DNA of 12,780 nucleotides. Origin: Comamonadaceae bacterium (GTDB lineage: Bacteria; Pseudomonadota; Gammaproteobacteria; Burkholderiales; Burkholderiaceae_C). The stretch spans positions 1 to 12,780 of the forward strand of contig CANCCE010000065.1 in NCBI GenBank assembly GCA_947374505.1. Direction: 5' to 3'. Shown one piece after another: positions 1-7,475 of the stretch (the first letter of the stretch is position 1; every line of letters begins with the position of its first letter). The notes under the pieces were generated by a model. The model was not told the DNA's origin. It was given only the letters and a program-made list of their open reading frames with translations, and searched no databases. The translations under genes and the position numbers were made by a program.

Positions 1-1577
1 GATGTCTTGATGTGCGGTTGCACCGTCAGCCCGGCTTCCACCGCCTTTTTGGCCAACAGCCCGGCCGCCAACAGCACGCTGGGGTTCGAGGTGTTGGTGC
101 AACTGGTGATGGCGGCGATCAGCACGTCGCCATTGCCAATGCTGATGTCATCGTGCGAATGTGCTGGGGCAGGCGCCAGCGACTTGGCCGTCTCTAGCGT
201 TGGGCGATTGGCCTCCATTTCTGCCACAAAACGCGGGCCACCGGCGGGCACCGGTGGACTCGCGGGCGCAGCCCCTAACTCGGCAGCATCGCCGCGCGGC
301 AACAGGACACGTGTTCCCAACAACGTCGCGTCCTGGTTGAAGCCGTTGGCAGCCACCGGCTGGCTAAAGAGCGAGGAAAACTGCTGCTTCACGTTGCCCA
401 GCTCAATCCGGTCTTGCGGCCGTTTCGGGCCGGCCAAACTTGGCGTCACGTCATCCAGGTTGAGCGTGACAACCTGGGAGTAATCGATCTCACCTTTCAA
501 AGGCACGCCAAACAACTCTTGTGCCCGAAAGTAAGCTTCGAAGGTTGCGATTTCGGCAGCCGTGCGGCCGGTGCCGCGAAAGTAATCCATCGTTTTTTCA
601 TCGACCGGGAAGAAGCCCATGGTGGCACCGTATTCGGGTGCCATGTTGGCCAGCGTGGCGCGGTCAGGCGCACTCAGCGTGCGCGTGCCTTCACCGAAAA
701 ATTCGACAAACTTACCGACCACTTTTTCGCGGCGCAACGCTTCTGTCACGCGCAACACCAGGTCAGTCGTCGTCACGCCTTCACGCAAACGACCGGTGAT
801 CTCGAAACCCACCACATCGGGCGTCAGCATGTAGACCGGCTGCCCCAGCATGGCGGCCTCGGCTTCAATGCCGCCAACGCCCCAACCAACAACGCCAAGG
901 CCATTGATCATGGTCGTGTGGCTGTCCGTGCCGACCAGAGAATCGGGGTAATAAACGGCATCAGCGCCGGTACCGCTGCGATGCACGCCGCGCGCCAGAT
1001 ACTCAAGATTGATCTGGTGCACGATGCCAAAGCCCGGCGGCACCACGCCAAAAGTATCAAACGCCTGCATGCCCCACTTGAGGAACTGGTAGCGCTCTTG
1101 GTTGCGCTGAAATTCAAGCTTCATGTTCAGGTCAAGCGAGTTCTTGGCACCGTAATGATCGACCATCACCGAGTGATCGACGACGAGGTCCACCGGGACC
1201 ATCGGCTCAATCCGCTTCGGGTCTTTGCCCAGCCTGACCGCCGTGCTGCGCATGGCAGCCAAGTCAGCCAGCAGAGGCACGCCTGTGAAGTCCTGAAGCA
1301 ACACACGGGCGACGACGAAAGGAATTTCTTCTGTACGCGCCGCCTGGGGTTTCCAGTTCGCGAGTTGCTCGACATGCTTGGCCGTGATTTTGTCATTGTC
1401 GCAATGGCGCAGCACAGACTCGAGGACGATGCGAATCGACATCGGCAAACGCTTGATGCCGGGAAACTGGCGCGTCAGCGCTGGCAAAGAATAAAAACGC
1501 CCAGAGTTGCCCGAACTTAATTCAAAGGTCTGAAGCGTGGAAGCAAATTCAGGGGATTGTGCTGGCAATTTTGGCAT
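1..1577 (-). CDS. acnA: Aconitate hydratase A, N-terminal 525 residues (3' end beyond window)
   Basis: Interconverts citrate and isocitrate in the TCA cycle through a [4Fe-4S] cluster; cytosolic. The minus-strand frame is open from an ATG at 1577 to the window edge. Family landmarks in order are DLVVDHSVMVDHYG (about residues 130-145), FGIVHQINLEYLARGV, VGTDSHTTMINGLGVVGWG, VPSLAGPKRPQDR and SCTNTSNP. The Cys of the last motif (residue 493, codon 99-101) is the first cluster ligand; the other two Cys lie outside the window. From memory the E. coli AcnA equivalent is Cys435, so this protein carries about 58 extra residues, mostly a Pro/Ala-rich stretch between PKRPQDR and the Cys motif (about 410-480). 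The start has a good ribosome site, AGGA seven bases before the ATG. The N-terminus does not resemble AcnD (2-methylisocitrate dehydratase). The leader (1578-1762) shows no convincing promoter. Confidence 0.96.
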   Translation of the reverse strand, partial: MPKLPAQSPEFASTLQTFELSSGNSGRFYSLPALTRQFPGIKRLPMSIRIVLESVLRHCDNDKITAKHVEQLANWKPQAARTEEIPFVVARVLLQDFTGVPLLADLAAMRSTAVRLGKDPKRIEPMVPVDLVVDHSVMVDHYGAKNSLDLNMKLEFQRNQERYQFLKWGMQAFDTFGVVPPGFGIVHQINLEYLARGVHRSGTGADAVYYPDSLVGTDSHTTMINGLGVVGWGVGGIEAEAAMLGQPVYMLTPDVVGFEITGRLREGVTTTDLVLRVTEALRREKVVGKFVEFFGEGTRTLSAPDRATLANMAPEYGATMGFFPVDEKTMDYFRGTGRTAAEIATFEAYFRAQELFGVPLKGEIDYSQVVTLNLDDVTPSLAGPKRPQDRIELGNVKQQFSSLFSQPVAANGFNQDATLLGTRVLLPRGDAAELGAAPASPPVPAGGPRFVAEMEANRPTLETAKSLAPAPAHSHDDISIGNGDVLIAAITSCTNTSNPSVLLAAGLLAKKAVEAGLTVQPHIKT

Positions 1578-1762
1578 GACGACGTCCTTTTGAGATTCAA
1601 TGAAAAAGGTCAAAAAGACCCCTGATTCATTTTGTCAGTCGCAGGTTATTTAGATGCTGCCCATCCGCATAGCCTCGCCTAGCAACGGGCATTGTTGGTG
1701 CCCTGTCGGTTAATGATGACAAGCGATCGCGGCGGCCGCTGACGGCGAAGCCGAACTAGCGC

Positions 1763-2359
1763 TTAAATCGGTTGCAGTTCCGGCTGTACACCGTCTGGCA
1801 ATGGATATTGATCGACGTTCAGGCACATGCTGACCAACGTGTAGTAGCTCATGGCGGCCATGAGGTCAACCACGCCTTGCTCACCAACTTGCTGTGACAG
1901 CGCCGCATAGGTGGCATCACTGACTTGCCGTGTCTGGATCAGTTCATGACAAAACGCATGCACTGCAGCCACCTGCCCGGACAGAGCCGAAGGTGCTTGG
2001 CCCTGCGCAATGGCATTGATCAGGTTTTCATCCAGCCCCGCATCGAGCGCCATTTTGCGGTGCGCCCACCAGACAAACTGGCTGGTCCAAAAGCGCGCGA
2101 TCATCAAAATAGCCAGCTCGTTGAGCATCAAGGGCAACGAGGATTCAAAGCGCGTGTGCACGCCAAACTGCTGCGCCAGTTGCCCCAGCGCCGGACTGCG
2201 CAGCAAGACGTTGTATGGCCCTTGCATAGAGCCGCGCTTGCCGCCAAGCACACTCTGCGTCATCTGCTGCTGGGCGGGCGTCATCTCTGACCAGGTGAGC
2301 GGTGCAAAGCGCTTGCCGCGCAGCTGAAATTCTGGCGTGGTGGTTTTGTCAGTGATCAT
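1763..2359 (-). CDS. Carboxymuconolactone decarboxylase-like (AhpD-fold) protein, 198 aa
   Basis: A small helical protein of the CMD/AhpD superfamily. The core GPYNVLLRSPALGQ (47-60) followed by NELAIL (80-85) and WWAHR (97-101) is typical of CMD-family proteins of this length. AhpD peroxidases carry a Glu, a CxxC pair and a His; here Glu81 and His100 keep the AhpD spacing of 19 residues, but the Cys positions are Ser93 and Val96. A thiol peroxidase role is therefore unlikely, and a lyase, decarboxylase or non-catalytic role is possible; the substrate is unknown. The ATG shares one base with the TAA stop of the upstream dioxygenase gene (TAATGA), so translation is probably coupled. It is last in the three-gene unit; 185 bp separate it from acnA. 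Family call is fairly sure, function is not. Confidence 0.82.
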   Translation of the reverse strand: MITDKTTTPEFQLRGKRFAPLTWSEMTPAQQQMTQSVLGGKRGSMQGPYNVLLRSPALGQLAQQFGVHTRFESSLPLMLNELAILMIARFWTSQFVWWAHRKMALDAGLDENLINAIAQGQAPSALSGQVAAVHAFCHELIQTRQVSDATYAALSQQVGEQGVVDLMAAMSYYTLVSMCLNVDQYPLPDGVQPELQPI

Positions 2360-3183
2360 TAAAAAGGCCTGTCGCCTTGCAGCGTGATGCGGTGCATGAC
2401 GCGCCGAAAGCCGTGGTAATCATTCACCGGATTGTGCTGAGCGCAACGGTTGTCCCAAAACGCGATGGCGTTCGGCTCCCAGGCAAAGCGGCAAGTGAAC
2501 TCCGGCTTGATTTGGTGTTGAAACAAAAATTGCAACAAGGGTGCGCTTTCTTCGTCGGTCATGCCCTTGATGCCGGCGGTGTGCGCAACATTCACAAACA
2601 GCGCCTTGTGCCCGGTTTCAGGGTGCGTTCGCACCACTGGATGCTCGGCCAAGTAGGACTTGGGCGCCGCCTCTTTACCGTCTGACTTGATGCGGTCTTC
2701 ACGTGTTTTAGAGACGTCAGCCTTGGCCGAACTGCTGATACCCACAAGACCCTCGAGCAGCCTTTTCATGGTAGCCGACAAGGACTCGTAAGCCAGGCAT
2801 TGGTTGGCAAACATGGTGTCACCACCATAGGGCGGGACTTCCAGCGACAGCAGCATGGAGCCCATCGGTGGCGCGTCAAGGTAAGTGGTGTCCGAATGCC
2901 AGATGCCGCCAAAGTTAACTTTTTCGTGCTCTAGTTTTTTAACTTCGATGATGTGTGGAAAGCCTTCCAGCCCTTTGACAAACGGGTACTCGATAGGCTC
3001 ACCCATGGCTTTCGCAAAGTCTAAAAACTGCTGCGGTGTCAATTTTTGCTCACGCAAAAAAATAACTTGGTGTTGCAAAAAAACTTGGCGGATGTCTGCC
3101 GCCAGCGCGGTTGACATCCCCAGCGACAGATCGACACCGGAGATCACAGCGCCAAGGGCACCGGCAATAGGACTGACTTTCAT
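2359..3183 (-). CDS. TauD/TfdA-family Fe(II)/2-oxoglutarate-dependent dioxygenase, 274 aa
   Basis: Members hydroxylate a substrate while splitting 2-oxoglutarate to succinate and CO2; known substrates include taurine and other sulfonates, alkyl sulfates and phenoxyacetates. The iron-binding triad is visible: WHSD gives His96 and Asp98, and CAQHNP gives His250. Arg261 in GFRRVMHR lies 11 residues after the distal His, as for the 2-oxoglutarate-binding Arg of TauD. Other family stretches are PPYGGDTMFAN (117-127) and HPVVRTHPETGHKALFVN (181-198). Length is normal. I chose the ATG at 3183 because MKVSPIAGALGAVISGVDL matches the family N-terminus; an upstream in-frame GTG at 3237 would overlap the Bug gene by about 40 bases and adds unrelated residues. 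The chosen start has no clear Shine-Dalgarno and lies 11 bases behind the Bug stop, so coupling to upstream translation is likely. The substrate cannot be read from sequence. Confidence 0.93.
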   Translation of the reverse strand: MKVSPIAGALGAVISGVDLSLGMSTALAADIRQVFLQHQVIFLREQKLTPQQFLDFAKAMGEPIEYPFVKGLEGFPHIIEVKKLEHEKVNFGGIWHSDTTYLDAPPMGSMLLSLEVPPYGGDTMFANQCLAYESLSATMKRLLEGLVGISSSAKADVSKTREDRIKSDGKEAAPKSYLAEHPVVRTHPETGHKALFVNVAHTAGIKGMTDEESAPLLQFLFQHQIKPEFTCRFAWEPNAIAFWDNRCAQHNPVNDYHGFRRVMHRITLQGDRPF

Positions 3184-3194
3184 GCGTGTAACTT

Positions 3195-4154
3195 TTAATC
3201 TGCAGTCGCACCAGACGATTTGACAACCGCCGCCCACTTTTGAATATCGGCATGCAACACGGCGGCAAATGCTTGCGGCGTGCTTTCGTAAGGCTCAGCA
3301 CCCAAAGCTGCGAACTTGTCCTGGGTGTCTTTTTCCTGAAGAATGGTGTGAATATCTGCATTGATTTGACGGACCACCGGAGGCGGCATGCCCTTCGGGC
3401 CAAACAGGCCGAACCAAGGATTGATCACGAAATTCGGGTACCCGGACTCAGAAATTGTTGGCATGTCCTTGAAGGTTTGAGCGCGCTTCGACCCCGTCAC
3501 TCCCAAGCCTTTGATGGTCCCGGCACGGATGTGCTGGGCCACCGATGGCAAGCTGGTAAAGACCAACTGGATCTGCCCTGACAGCAAATCGTTCAAGGCC
3601 GGCGCGGCTCCTTTGTAGGGCACATGCTGCATTTTGGTCTGCACGGCGGTGCTGAACATTTCGCCCAACAAATGGTTCACCGAGCCATTGCCAGCAGAGC
3701 CAAAAGAAATCGGATTTTTCGCAGCGTATGCCGCTAATTCACGGATATTGTTCACCGGCAATGAACCCGTCACAGCCGCCACAAACGGCACATTGGCCAA
3801 AGTCGCCACTGGGCTGAAGTCAGCCTCCGGGTCAAACGGCAGCTTTTTGTAAATGCTGACATTGATGGCGTGCGAACCCACATACGACATCAGCAAGGTG
3901 TAGCCGTCGCCGGGCGCTTTAGCGACGACGTCCATGCCAATGTTGCCACCCGCACCGGCGCGATTTTCAATCACCACCGGCTGACCCCACTTCTCCGACA
4001 ACTTCTGCCCGACGATACGCGCTAAGGCATCGGAAGCACCGCCCGGTGTTTGTGGCACCACGATGCGCACCGGCTTGGTCGGAAAGGTCTGCGCTTGTGA
4101 CAGCACAGAGGTCAGCGCCAATAAGGCAGCACAGGTGATATTTTTGATGGTCAT
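3195..4154 (-). CDS. Bug/TctC-family periplasmic solute-binding protein, 319 aa
   Basis: Extracytoplasmic binding protein of the tripartite tricarboxylate transporter type, a family greatly expanded in Bordetella and Comamonadaceae. Ligands are usually carboxylates or other small polar molecules. A signal peptide covers about residues 1-21 (basic start, hydrophobic ALLALTSVL, likely cut after SQA). Family motifs follow: KPVRIVVPQTPGGASD, VVIENRAGAGGNIG, APGDGYTLL, FGSAGNGS, HVPYKGAAPAL and a GLFGPKGMPPPVV loop. Length is typical. The ATG at 4154 has GGAG six bases upstream; the longer open frame to 4286 runs through the acnB terminator and is not coding. No TctA/TctB membrane subunits are in the window, so it is an orphan binding protein, common for this family. 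The gene heads a unit with the dioxygenase (11-base gap) and the CMD-like gene (1-base overlap), so its ligand may be related to the dioxygenase substrate. Confidence 0.94.
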   Translation of the reverse strand: MTIKNITCAALLALTSVLSQAQTFPTKPVRIVVPQTPGGASDALARIVGQKLSEKWGQPVVIENRAGAGGNIGMDVVAKAPGDGYTLLMSYVGSHAINVSIYKKLPFDPEADFSPVATLANVPFVAAVTGSLPVNNIRELAAYAAKNPISFGSAGNGSVNHLLGEMFSTAVQTKMQHVPYKGAAPALNDLLSGQIQLVFTSLPSVAQHIRAGTIKGLGVTGSKRAQTFKDMPTISESGYPNFVINPWFGLFGPKGMPPPVVRQINADIHTILQEKDTQDKFAALGAEPYESTPQAFAAVLHADIQKWAAVVKSSGATAD

Positions 4155-4179
4155 GCTCGTCTCCAAAATACGGATCGCT

Positions 4180-4185
4180 ATTATG
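4180..4185 (-). promoter_or_regulatory. Possible -10 element of the Bug/TauD/CMD unit (weak)
   Basis: Reading leftward, CATAAT (one mismatch to TATAAT) lies in the 39 bases between the acnB terminator and the Bug start. It would give a leader of about 20 bases. There is no acceptable -35: the position 17 bases upstream falls in the G-rich arm of the terminator. The unit may instead depend on an activator or on read-through. Confidence 0.25.
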
Positions 4186-4193
4186 AGCGGGAA

Positions 4194-4223
4194 CAAAAAA
4201 GCCCCCGTTTTACAACGAGGGCT
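4194..4223 (-). terminator. Rho-independent terminator of the acnB operon
   Basis: Read on the minus strand, AGCCCTCGTT pairs with AACGGGGGCT (10-bp stem with one G-U pair) around a GTAA loop, and a run of six T follows directly. It lies 43 bases after the acnB stop codon. It should end the leftward mdh...acnB transcript and separate it from the Bug gene, which starts 39 bases further on. A convincing hairpin plus U-tract. Confidence 0.92.
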
Positions 4224-4266
4224 CAGGGCTGACTGGGCGCGAACCCAGGCTGGAAAATCAACCGAT

Positions 4267-6864
4267 TCAGTTGACTGATTCAGCAACGTCCGTGTAGTCC
4301 TTGACCTGATCGAAGTTCAGGTATTTGTAGACCGTGCTACCCGCATCCTTCAAAACGCCCATGTCAGCCATGTACTCGGCTTTGGTCGGGATGCGACCGA
4401 GCTTGGAGGTGATGGCAGCGAGTTCGGCTGAGCCCAAGTACACGAAGGTGTTTTTGCCCAGACGGTTCGGGAAGTTACGCGTCGAGGTTGACAACACGGT
4501 GGCGCCTTCTTTGACCTGCGCCTGGTTGCCCATGCACAAGCTGCAACCGGGCATTTCCATGCGGGCACCCGCAGCGCCGAGCACGCCGTAATGGCCTTCT
4601 TCCGTGAGCTGCTTCGCATCCATTTTGGTCGGCGGCGCCATCCACAACTTGACCGGGATATCGCGCTTGTTTTCGAGCAGCTTAGAGGCTGCGCGGAAAT
4701 GGCCAATGTTGGTCATGCAGCTGCCGATGAAGACTTCATCGATCTTGGTGCCAGCAACGTCTGAGAGCGTTTTCACGTCATCGGGGTCGTTCGGGCAGGC
4801 CAAGATGGGTTCATGGATTTCGGCCAGGTCAATCTCGATCACAGCGGCGTACTCAGCATCCGGGTCAGCCTTCAAAAGCTGTGGATCAGCCAGCCAAGCC
4901 TCCATGGCGGCGATGCGGCGCTTGATGGTGCGGACATCCGAGTAACCCGTCGCGATCATCCACTTCAACATGGTGATGTTGCTGGTGATGTATTCGATGA
5001 TCGGCTCTTTGTTCAGGTGCACGGTGCAACCGCCCGCGCTGCGCTCAGCCGACGAGTCGCTCAGCTCAAAAGCCTGCTCGACTTTCAGATCCGGCAAGCC
5101 TTCAATCTCCAGGATACGACCAGAGAACACATTGACCTTGCCCTGCTTGGCCACGGTCAACAGACCAGCCTTGATGGCGTACAGCGGAATCGCGCTGACC
5201 AGATCGCGCAGCGTGACGCCGGGCTGCATCTTGCCTTTGAAGCGCACCAGCACGCTCTCTGGCATGTCCAGCGGCATGACGCCGGTGGCAGCGCCAAAGG
5301 CGACCAGACCGGAACCTGCCGGGAAGCTGATACCAATAGGGAAACGCGTGTGGCTGTCGCCGCCGGTGCCGACTGTGTCAGGCAGCAACATGCGGTTCAG
5401 CCAGCTGTGAATAATGCCGTCACCCGGGCGCAGCGAGATGCCGCCACGGGTGGTGATGAACTCTGGCAGTTCGTGGTGCATCTTCACGTCAACCGGCTTG
5501 GGATAAGCCGCCGTGTGGCAGAACGATTGCATGACGAGGTCAGAACTAAAGCCCAAGCAAGCCAGGTCTTTGAGTTCGTCGCGGGTCATCGGGCCGGTGG
5601 TGTCTTGCGTACCGACCGAGGTCATTTTGGGCTCGCAATACGTGCCGGGGCGAACGCCCTTGCCTTCTGGCAAACCGACCGAACGGCCGACCATTTTTTG
5701 CGCCAGCGTATAACCGCGGCCGCTGTCGACAGGGTCTTGCGGCAGACGGAACACAGTCGACGCAGGCAGGCCTAGCGCGGCGCGGGCTTTGGACGTCAAT
5801 CCACGACCGACGATCAAGGGAATACGGCCACCGGCACGCACTTCATCAAACAGCACATCGCTCTTGAAGGTGAACTCGCCAATCACTTGGCCGTCTTTGA
5901 GGGCTTTGCCTTCGTAAGGGCGCAGCTCGATCACATCACCCATGGCCATCTGGCTGACGTCGAGCTCGATCGGCAAGGCGCCCGAGTCTTCCATCGTGTT
6001 GTAAAAAATCGGGGCAATTTTGCCACCCAAACAGACACCGCCAAAGCGCTTGTTCGGCACAAACGGAATGTCTTCACCCGTCCACCACAAGACCGAGTTG
6101 GTGGCAGATTTACGGGAAGAACCGGTACCCACGACGTCACCGACGTAAGCGACCAAATGCCCCTTGGCCTTGAGTTCTTCGATGAACTTGACCGGACCAC
6201 GCTTGCCATCTTCTTCAGGCGTGATACCTGGGCGGGCATTTTTGTGCATGGCCAAGGCGTGCAGCGGAATGTCGGGGCGACTCCAGGCGTCAGGGGCTGG
6301 CGACAGGTCGTCGGTATTGATCTCACCGGCGCATTTAAAAATCGTCAACTGGATCGACTTTGGCACTTCAGGGCGGCTGGTGAACCACTCGGCATCGGCC
6401 CAGCTTTGCAGTACGGCCTTGGCGTAGGCGTTGCCCTTCTCAGATTTTTCTTGCACGTCATGGAACTGGTCGAACATCAACAGCGTCGACTTCAAGCCGG
6501 TTGCGGCTTGTTGTGCGACGGCAGCATCAGCGTCATCCAACAAGTCGATCATGGGACTGATGTTGTAGCCACCGAGCATCGTGCCCAGCAATTGCGTGGC
6601 TTGGACGCGCGACATCAGAGCGCATTTTTCAGTGCCATAGGCCACAGCGGCCAAATAACTCGCCTTGACTTTGGCTGCATCGTCAACACCAGCTGGCACG
6701 CGGTAAGTCATGAGATCGACCAGCGTTTTTTCTTCGCCTTTGGGCGGATTTTTCAGCAACTCGATGAGCTCACCGGTTTGCTTGGCAGTCAAAGGCAAAG
6801 GGGGAATACCCAGAGCGGAACGCTCTGCAACATGGGCGCGGTAGGTTGTCAAAAACTCGGACAC
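4267..6864 (-). CDS. acnB: Aconitate hydratase B (bifunctional aconitase/2-methylisocitrate dehydratase), 865 aa
   Basis: Main vegetative TCA aconitase of many proteobacteria; also hydrates 2-methylaconitate in some, and can act as an RNA-binding regulator when the cluster is lost. The length of 865 residues equals the E. coli protein. The N-terminal HEAT-like domain (HVAERSALGIPPLPL, about residues 11-25) comes first, then the swivel domain with GDVVGTGSSRKSATNSVLWW, then the cluster domains. Cluster ligands are Cys716 (GSCMTNIG), Cys774 and Cys777 (MPGCSLCMGNQ), matching the E. coli spacing within one residue. Translation appears to start at GTG (6862-6864) with AGGAG six bases upstream. 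The 70 bases before it are very A-rich on the plus strand and could hold a secondary promoter, though none is clear. It is the fourth gene after mdh and ends at a strong terminator. Confidence 0.98.
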   Translation of the reverse strand: MSEFLTTYRAHVAERSALGIPPLPLTAKQTGELIELLKNPPKGEEKTLVDLMTYRVPAGVDDAAKVKASYLAAVAYGTEKCALMSRVQATQLLGTMLGGYNISPMIDLLDDADAAVAQQAATGLKSTLLMFDQFHDVQEKSEKGNAYAKAVLQSWADAEWFTSRPEVPKSIQLTIFKCAGEINTDDLSPAPDAWSRPDIPLHALAMHKNARPGITPEEDGKRGPVKFIEELKAKGHLVAYVGDVVGTGSSRKSATNSVLWWTGEDIPFVPNKRFGGVCLGGKIAPIFYNTMEDSGALPIELDVSQMAMGDVIELRPYEGKALKDGQVIGEFTFKSDVLFDEVRAGGRIPLIVGRGLTSKARAALGLPASTVFRLPQDPVDSGRGYTLAQKMVGRSVGLPEGKGVRPGTYCEPKMTSVGTQDTTGPMTRDELKDLACLGFSSDLVMQSFCHTAAYPKPVDVKMHHELPEFITTRGGISLRPGDGIIHSWLNRMLLPDTVGTGGDSHTRFPIGISFPAGSGLVAFGAATGVMPLDMPESVLVRFKGKMQPGVTLRDLVSAIPLYAIKAGLLTVAKQGKVNVFSGRILEIEGLPDLKVEQAFELSDSSAERSAGGCTVHLNKEPIIEYITSNITMLKWMIATGYSDVRTIKRRIAAMEAWLADPQLLKADPDAEYAAVIEIDLAEIHEPILACPNDPDDVKTLSDVAGTKIDEVFIGSCMTNIGHFRAASKLLENKRDIPVKLWMAPPTKMDAKQLTEEGHYGVLGAAGARMEMPGCSLCMGNQAQVKEGATVLSTSTRNFPNRLGKNTFVYLGSAELAAITSKLGRIPTKAEYMADMGVLKDAGSTVYKYLNFDQVKDYTDVAESVN

Positions 6865-6878
6865 TATTTTCTCCTGTC
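6865..6878 (-). promoter_or_regulatory. Ribosome binding site that fixes the GTG start of acnB
   Basis: On the minus strand CAGGAGAAAATA precedes GTG, placing AGGAG six bases from the start. No ATG lies nearby in frame, so GTG is the best-supported initiation codon. Confidence 0.7.
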
Positions 6879-6934
6879 GTACAAAAATAAAGGTGGACTC
6901 AAAAAGGAAACAAAAACTAAAAAGACACTTAAAT

Positions 6935-7459
6935 TCAATCCAGCAATCCGCGGGCGGGCCTGTCCTTCATGGCCTGGGCAACGGTCAATTGCGCCGGACT
7001 CATGCATTCGTCCGCCATCCGCTGGCCGGCTTTCTGGTTCATCAACATCGACTTGTTGGACAACTGCAGCCAAACGGCACCCGCCTGGCGGTCTTCCAGC
7101 CGGATCGCGCCCGTGGTGGTCACCACGGGAAACATGCGGTATCGAAAATTCTTGCCATGAACATTGAAATAACCTGGCGACAGCGGATCATGGGTCAGCG
7201 TCACTGACGCACCCAACTCGCAACGCAACACGCCGGTATGCACTTGCTGGGCGATGGCCAATTCAATGGGCTCCAGCGCCACTTCTGCCGCGGTGATACC
7301 CGCCGCCATCTGGTTCGCCGTGCTTCTGATTTCTACCCGACTGGCACTTGGCTGCGCCTTGCCCGCAGGGGCTGCTTTAGCAGCAGGCTGAGCTAACACA
7401 GCGGGGGCAGCAAGCCAAACGCAAGTCGCCAAGAAAGTGGGCAAGAGCAGGTTTTTCAT
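6935..7459 (-). CDS. Secreted 174-aa protein with an MliC-like (lysozyme inhibitor) pattern
   Basis: I do not recognise this gene by name. A signal peptide is clear (MKNLLLPTFLATCVWLAAPAVLA, likely cut near residue 23), then an Ala/Pro/Lys-rich linker to about residue 40. The C-terminal part has VHTGVLRCELG (73-83), TTTGAIRLED (114-123), AVWLQLSNKSMLM (128-140) and DEC (150-152). The order Cys, then T/S-G-A-x-x, then a VW strand, then a terminal Cys resembles MliC/PliC periplasmic lysozyme inhibitors, and Cys80 and Cys152 could form the disulfide. No lipobox is present, so it would be soluble in the periplasm. The fold is an inference from pattern only. It sits 16 bases after the CitE-like gene and 70 bases before acnB, hence probably in the mdh-acnB operon, an odd place for an envelope protein. 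Confidence 0.8.
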   Translation of the reverse strand: MKNLLLPTFLATCVWLAAPAVLAQPAAKAAPAGKAQPSASRVEIRSTANQMAAGITAAEVALEPIELAIAQQVHTGVLRCELGASVTLTHDPLSPGYFNVHGKNFRYRMFPVVTTTGAIRLEDRQAGAVWLQLSNKSMLMNQKAGQRMADECMSPAQLTVAQAMKDRPARGLLD

Positions 7460-7475
7460 GTGCGACAGCCTATAC

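Noticed and set aside
1608..1620. GGTC-AAAAA-GACC inverted repeat in the acnA leader
   Set aside because: A four-bp stem in a low-complexity A-rich stretch; expected by chance.
1723..1739. Two adjacent 8-bp palindromes, GCGATCGC and GCGGCCGC, after the CMD-like gene
   Set aside because: They look striking but can only form a short stem, no T-run follows on the minus strand, and GC-rich palindromes of this size are common in such genomes.
3056..3083. Two A7 runs 14 bases apart within the dioxygenase gene, possibly slippage-prone
   Set aside because: Both are in frame and the protein reads through normally (VFLQHQVIFLREQ); seven-base runs are too short to argue phase variation.
3184..3237. 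Upstream GTG extension of the dioxygenase (18 more residues)
   Set aside because: It overlaps the end of the Bug gene out of frame and adds residues unlike the family N-terminus; the ATG at 3183 fits better.
5887..7167. Open frame of 426 codons on the plus strand across the acnB start and the MliC-like gene
   Set aside because: It is antisense to two well-supported genes and shows no domain; likewise 414-1520 opposite acnA and 4813-5775 opposite acnB.
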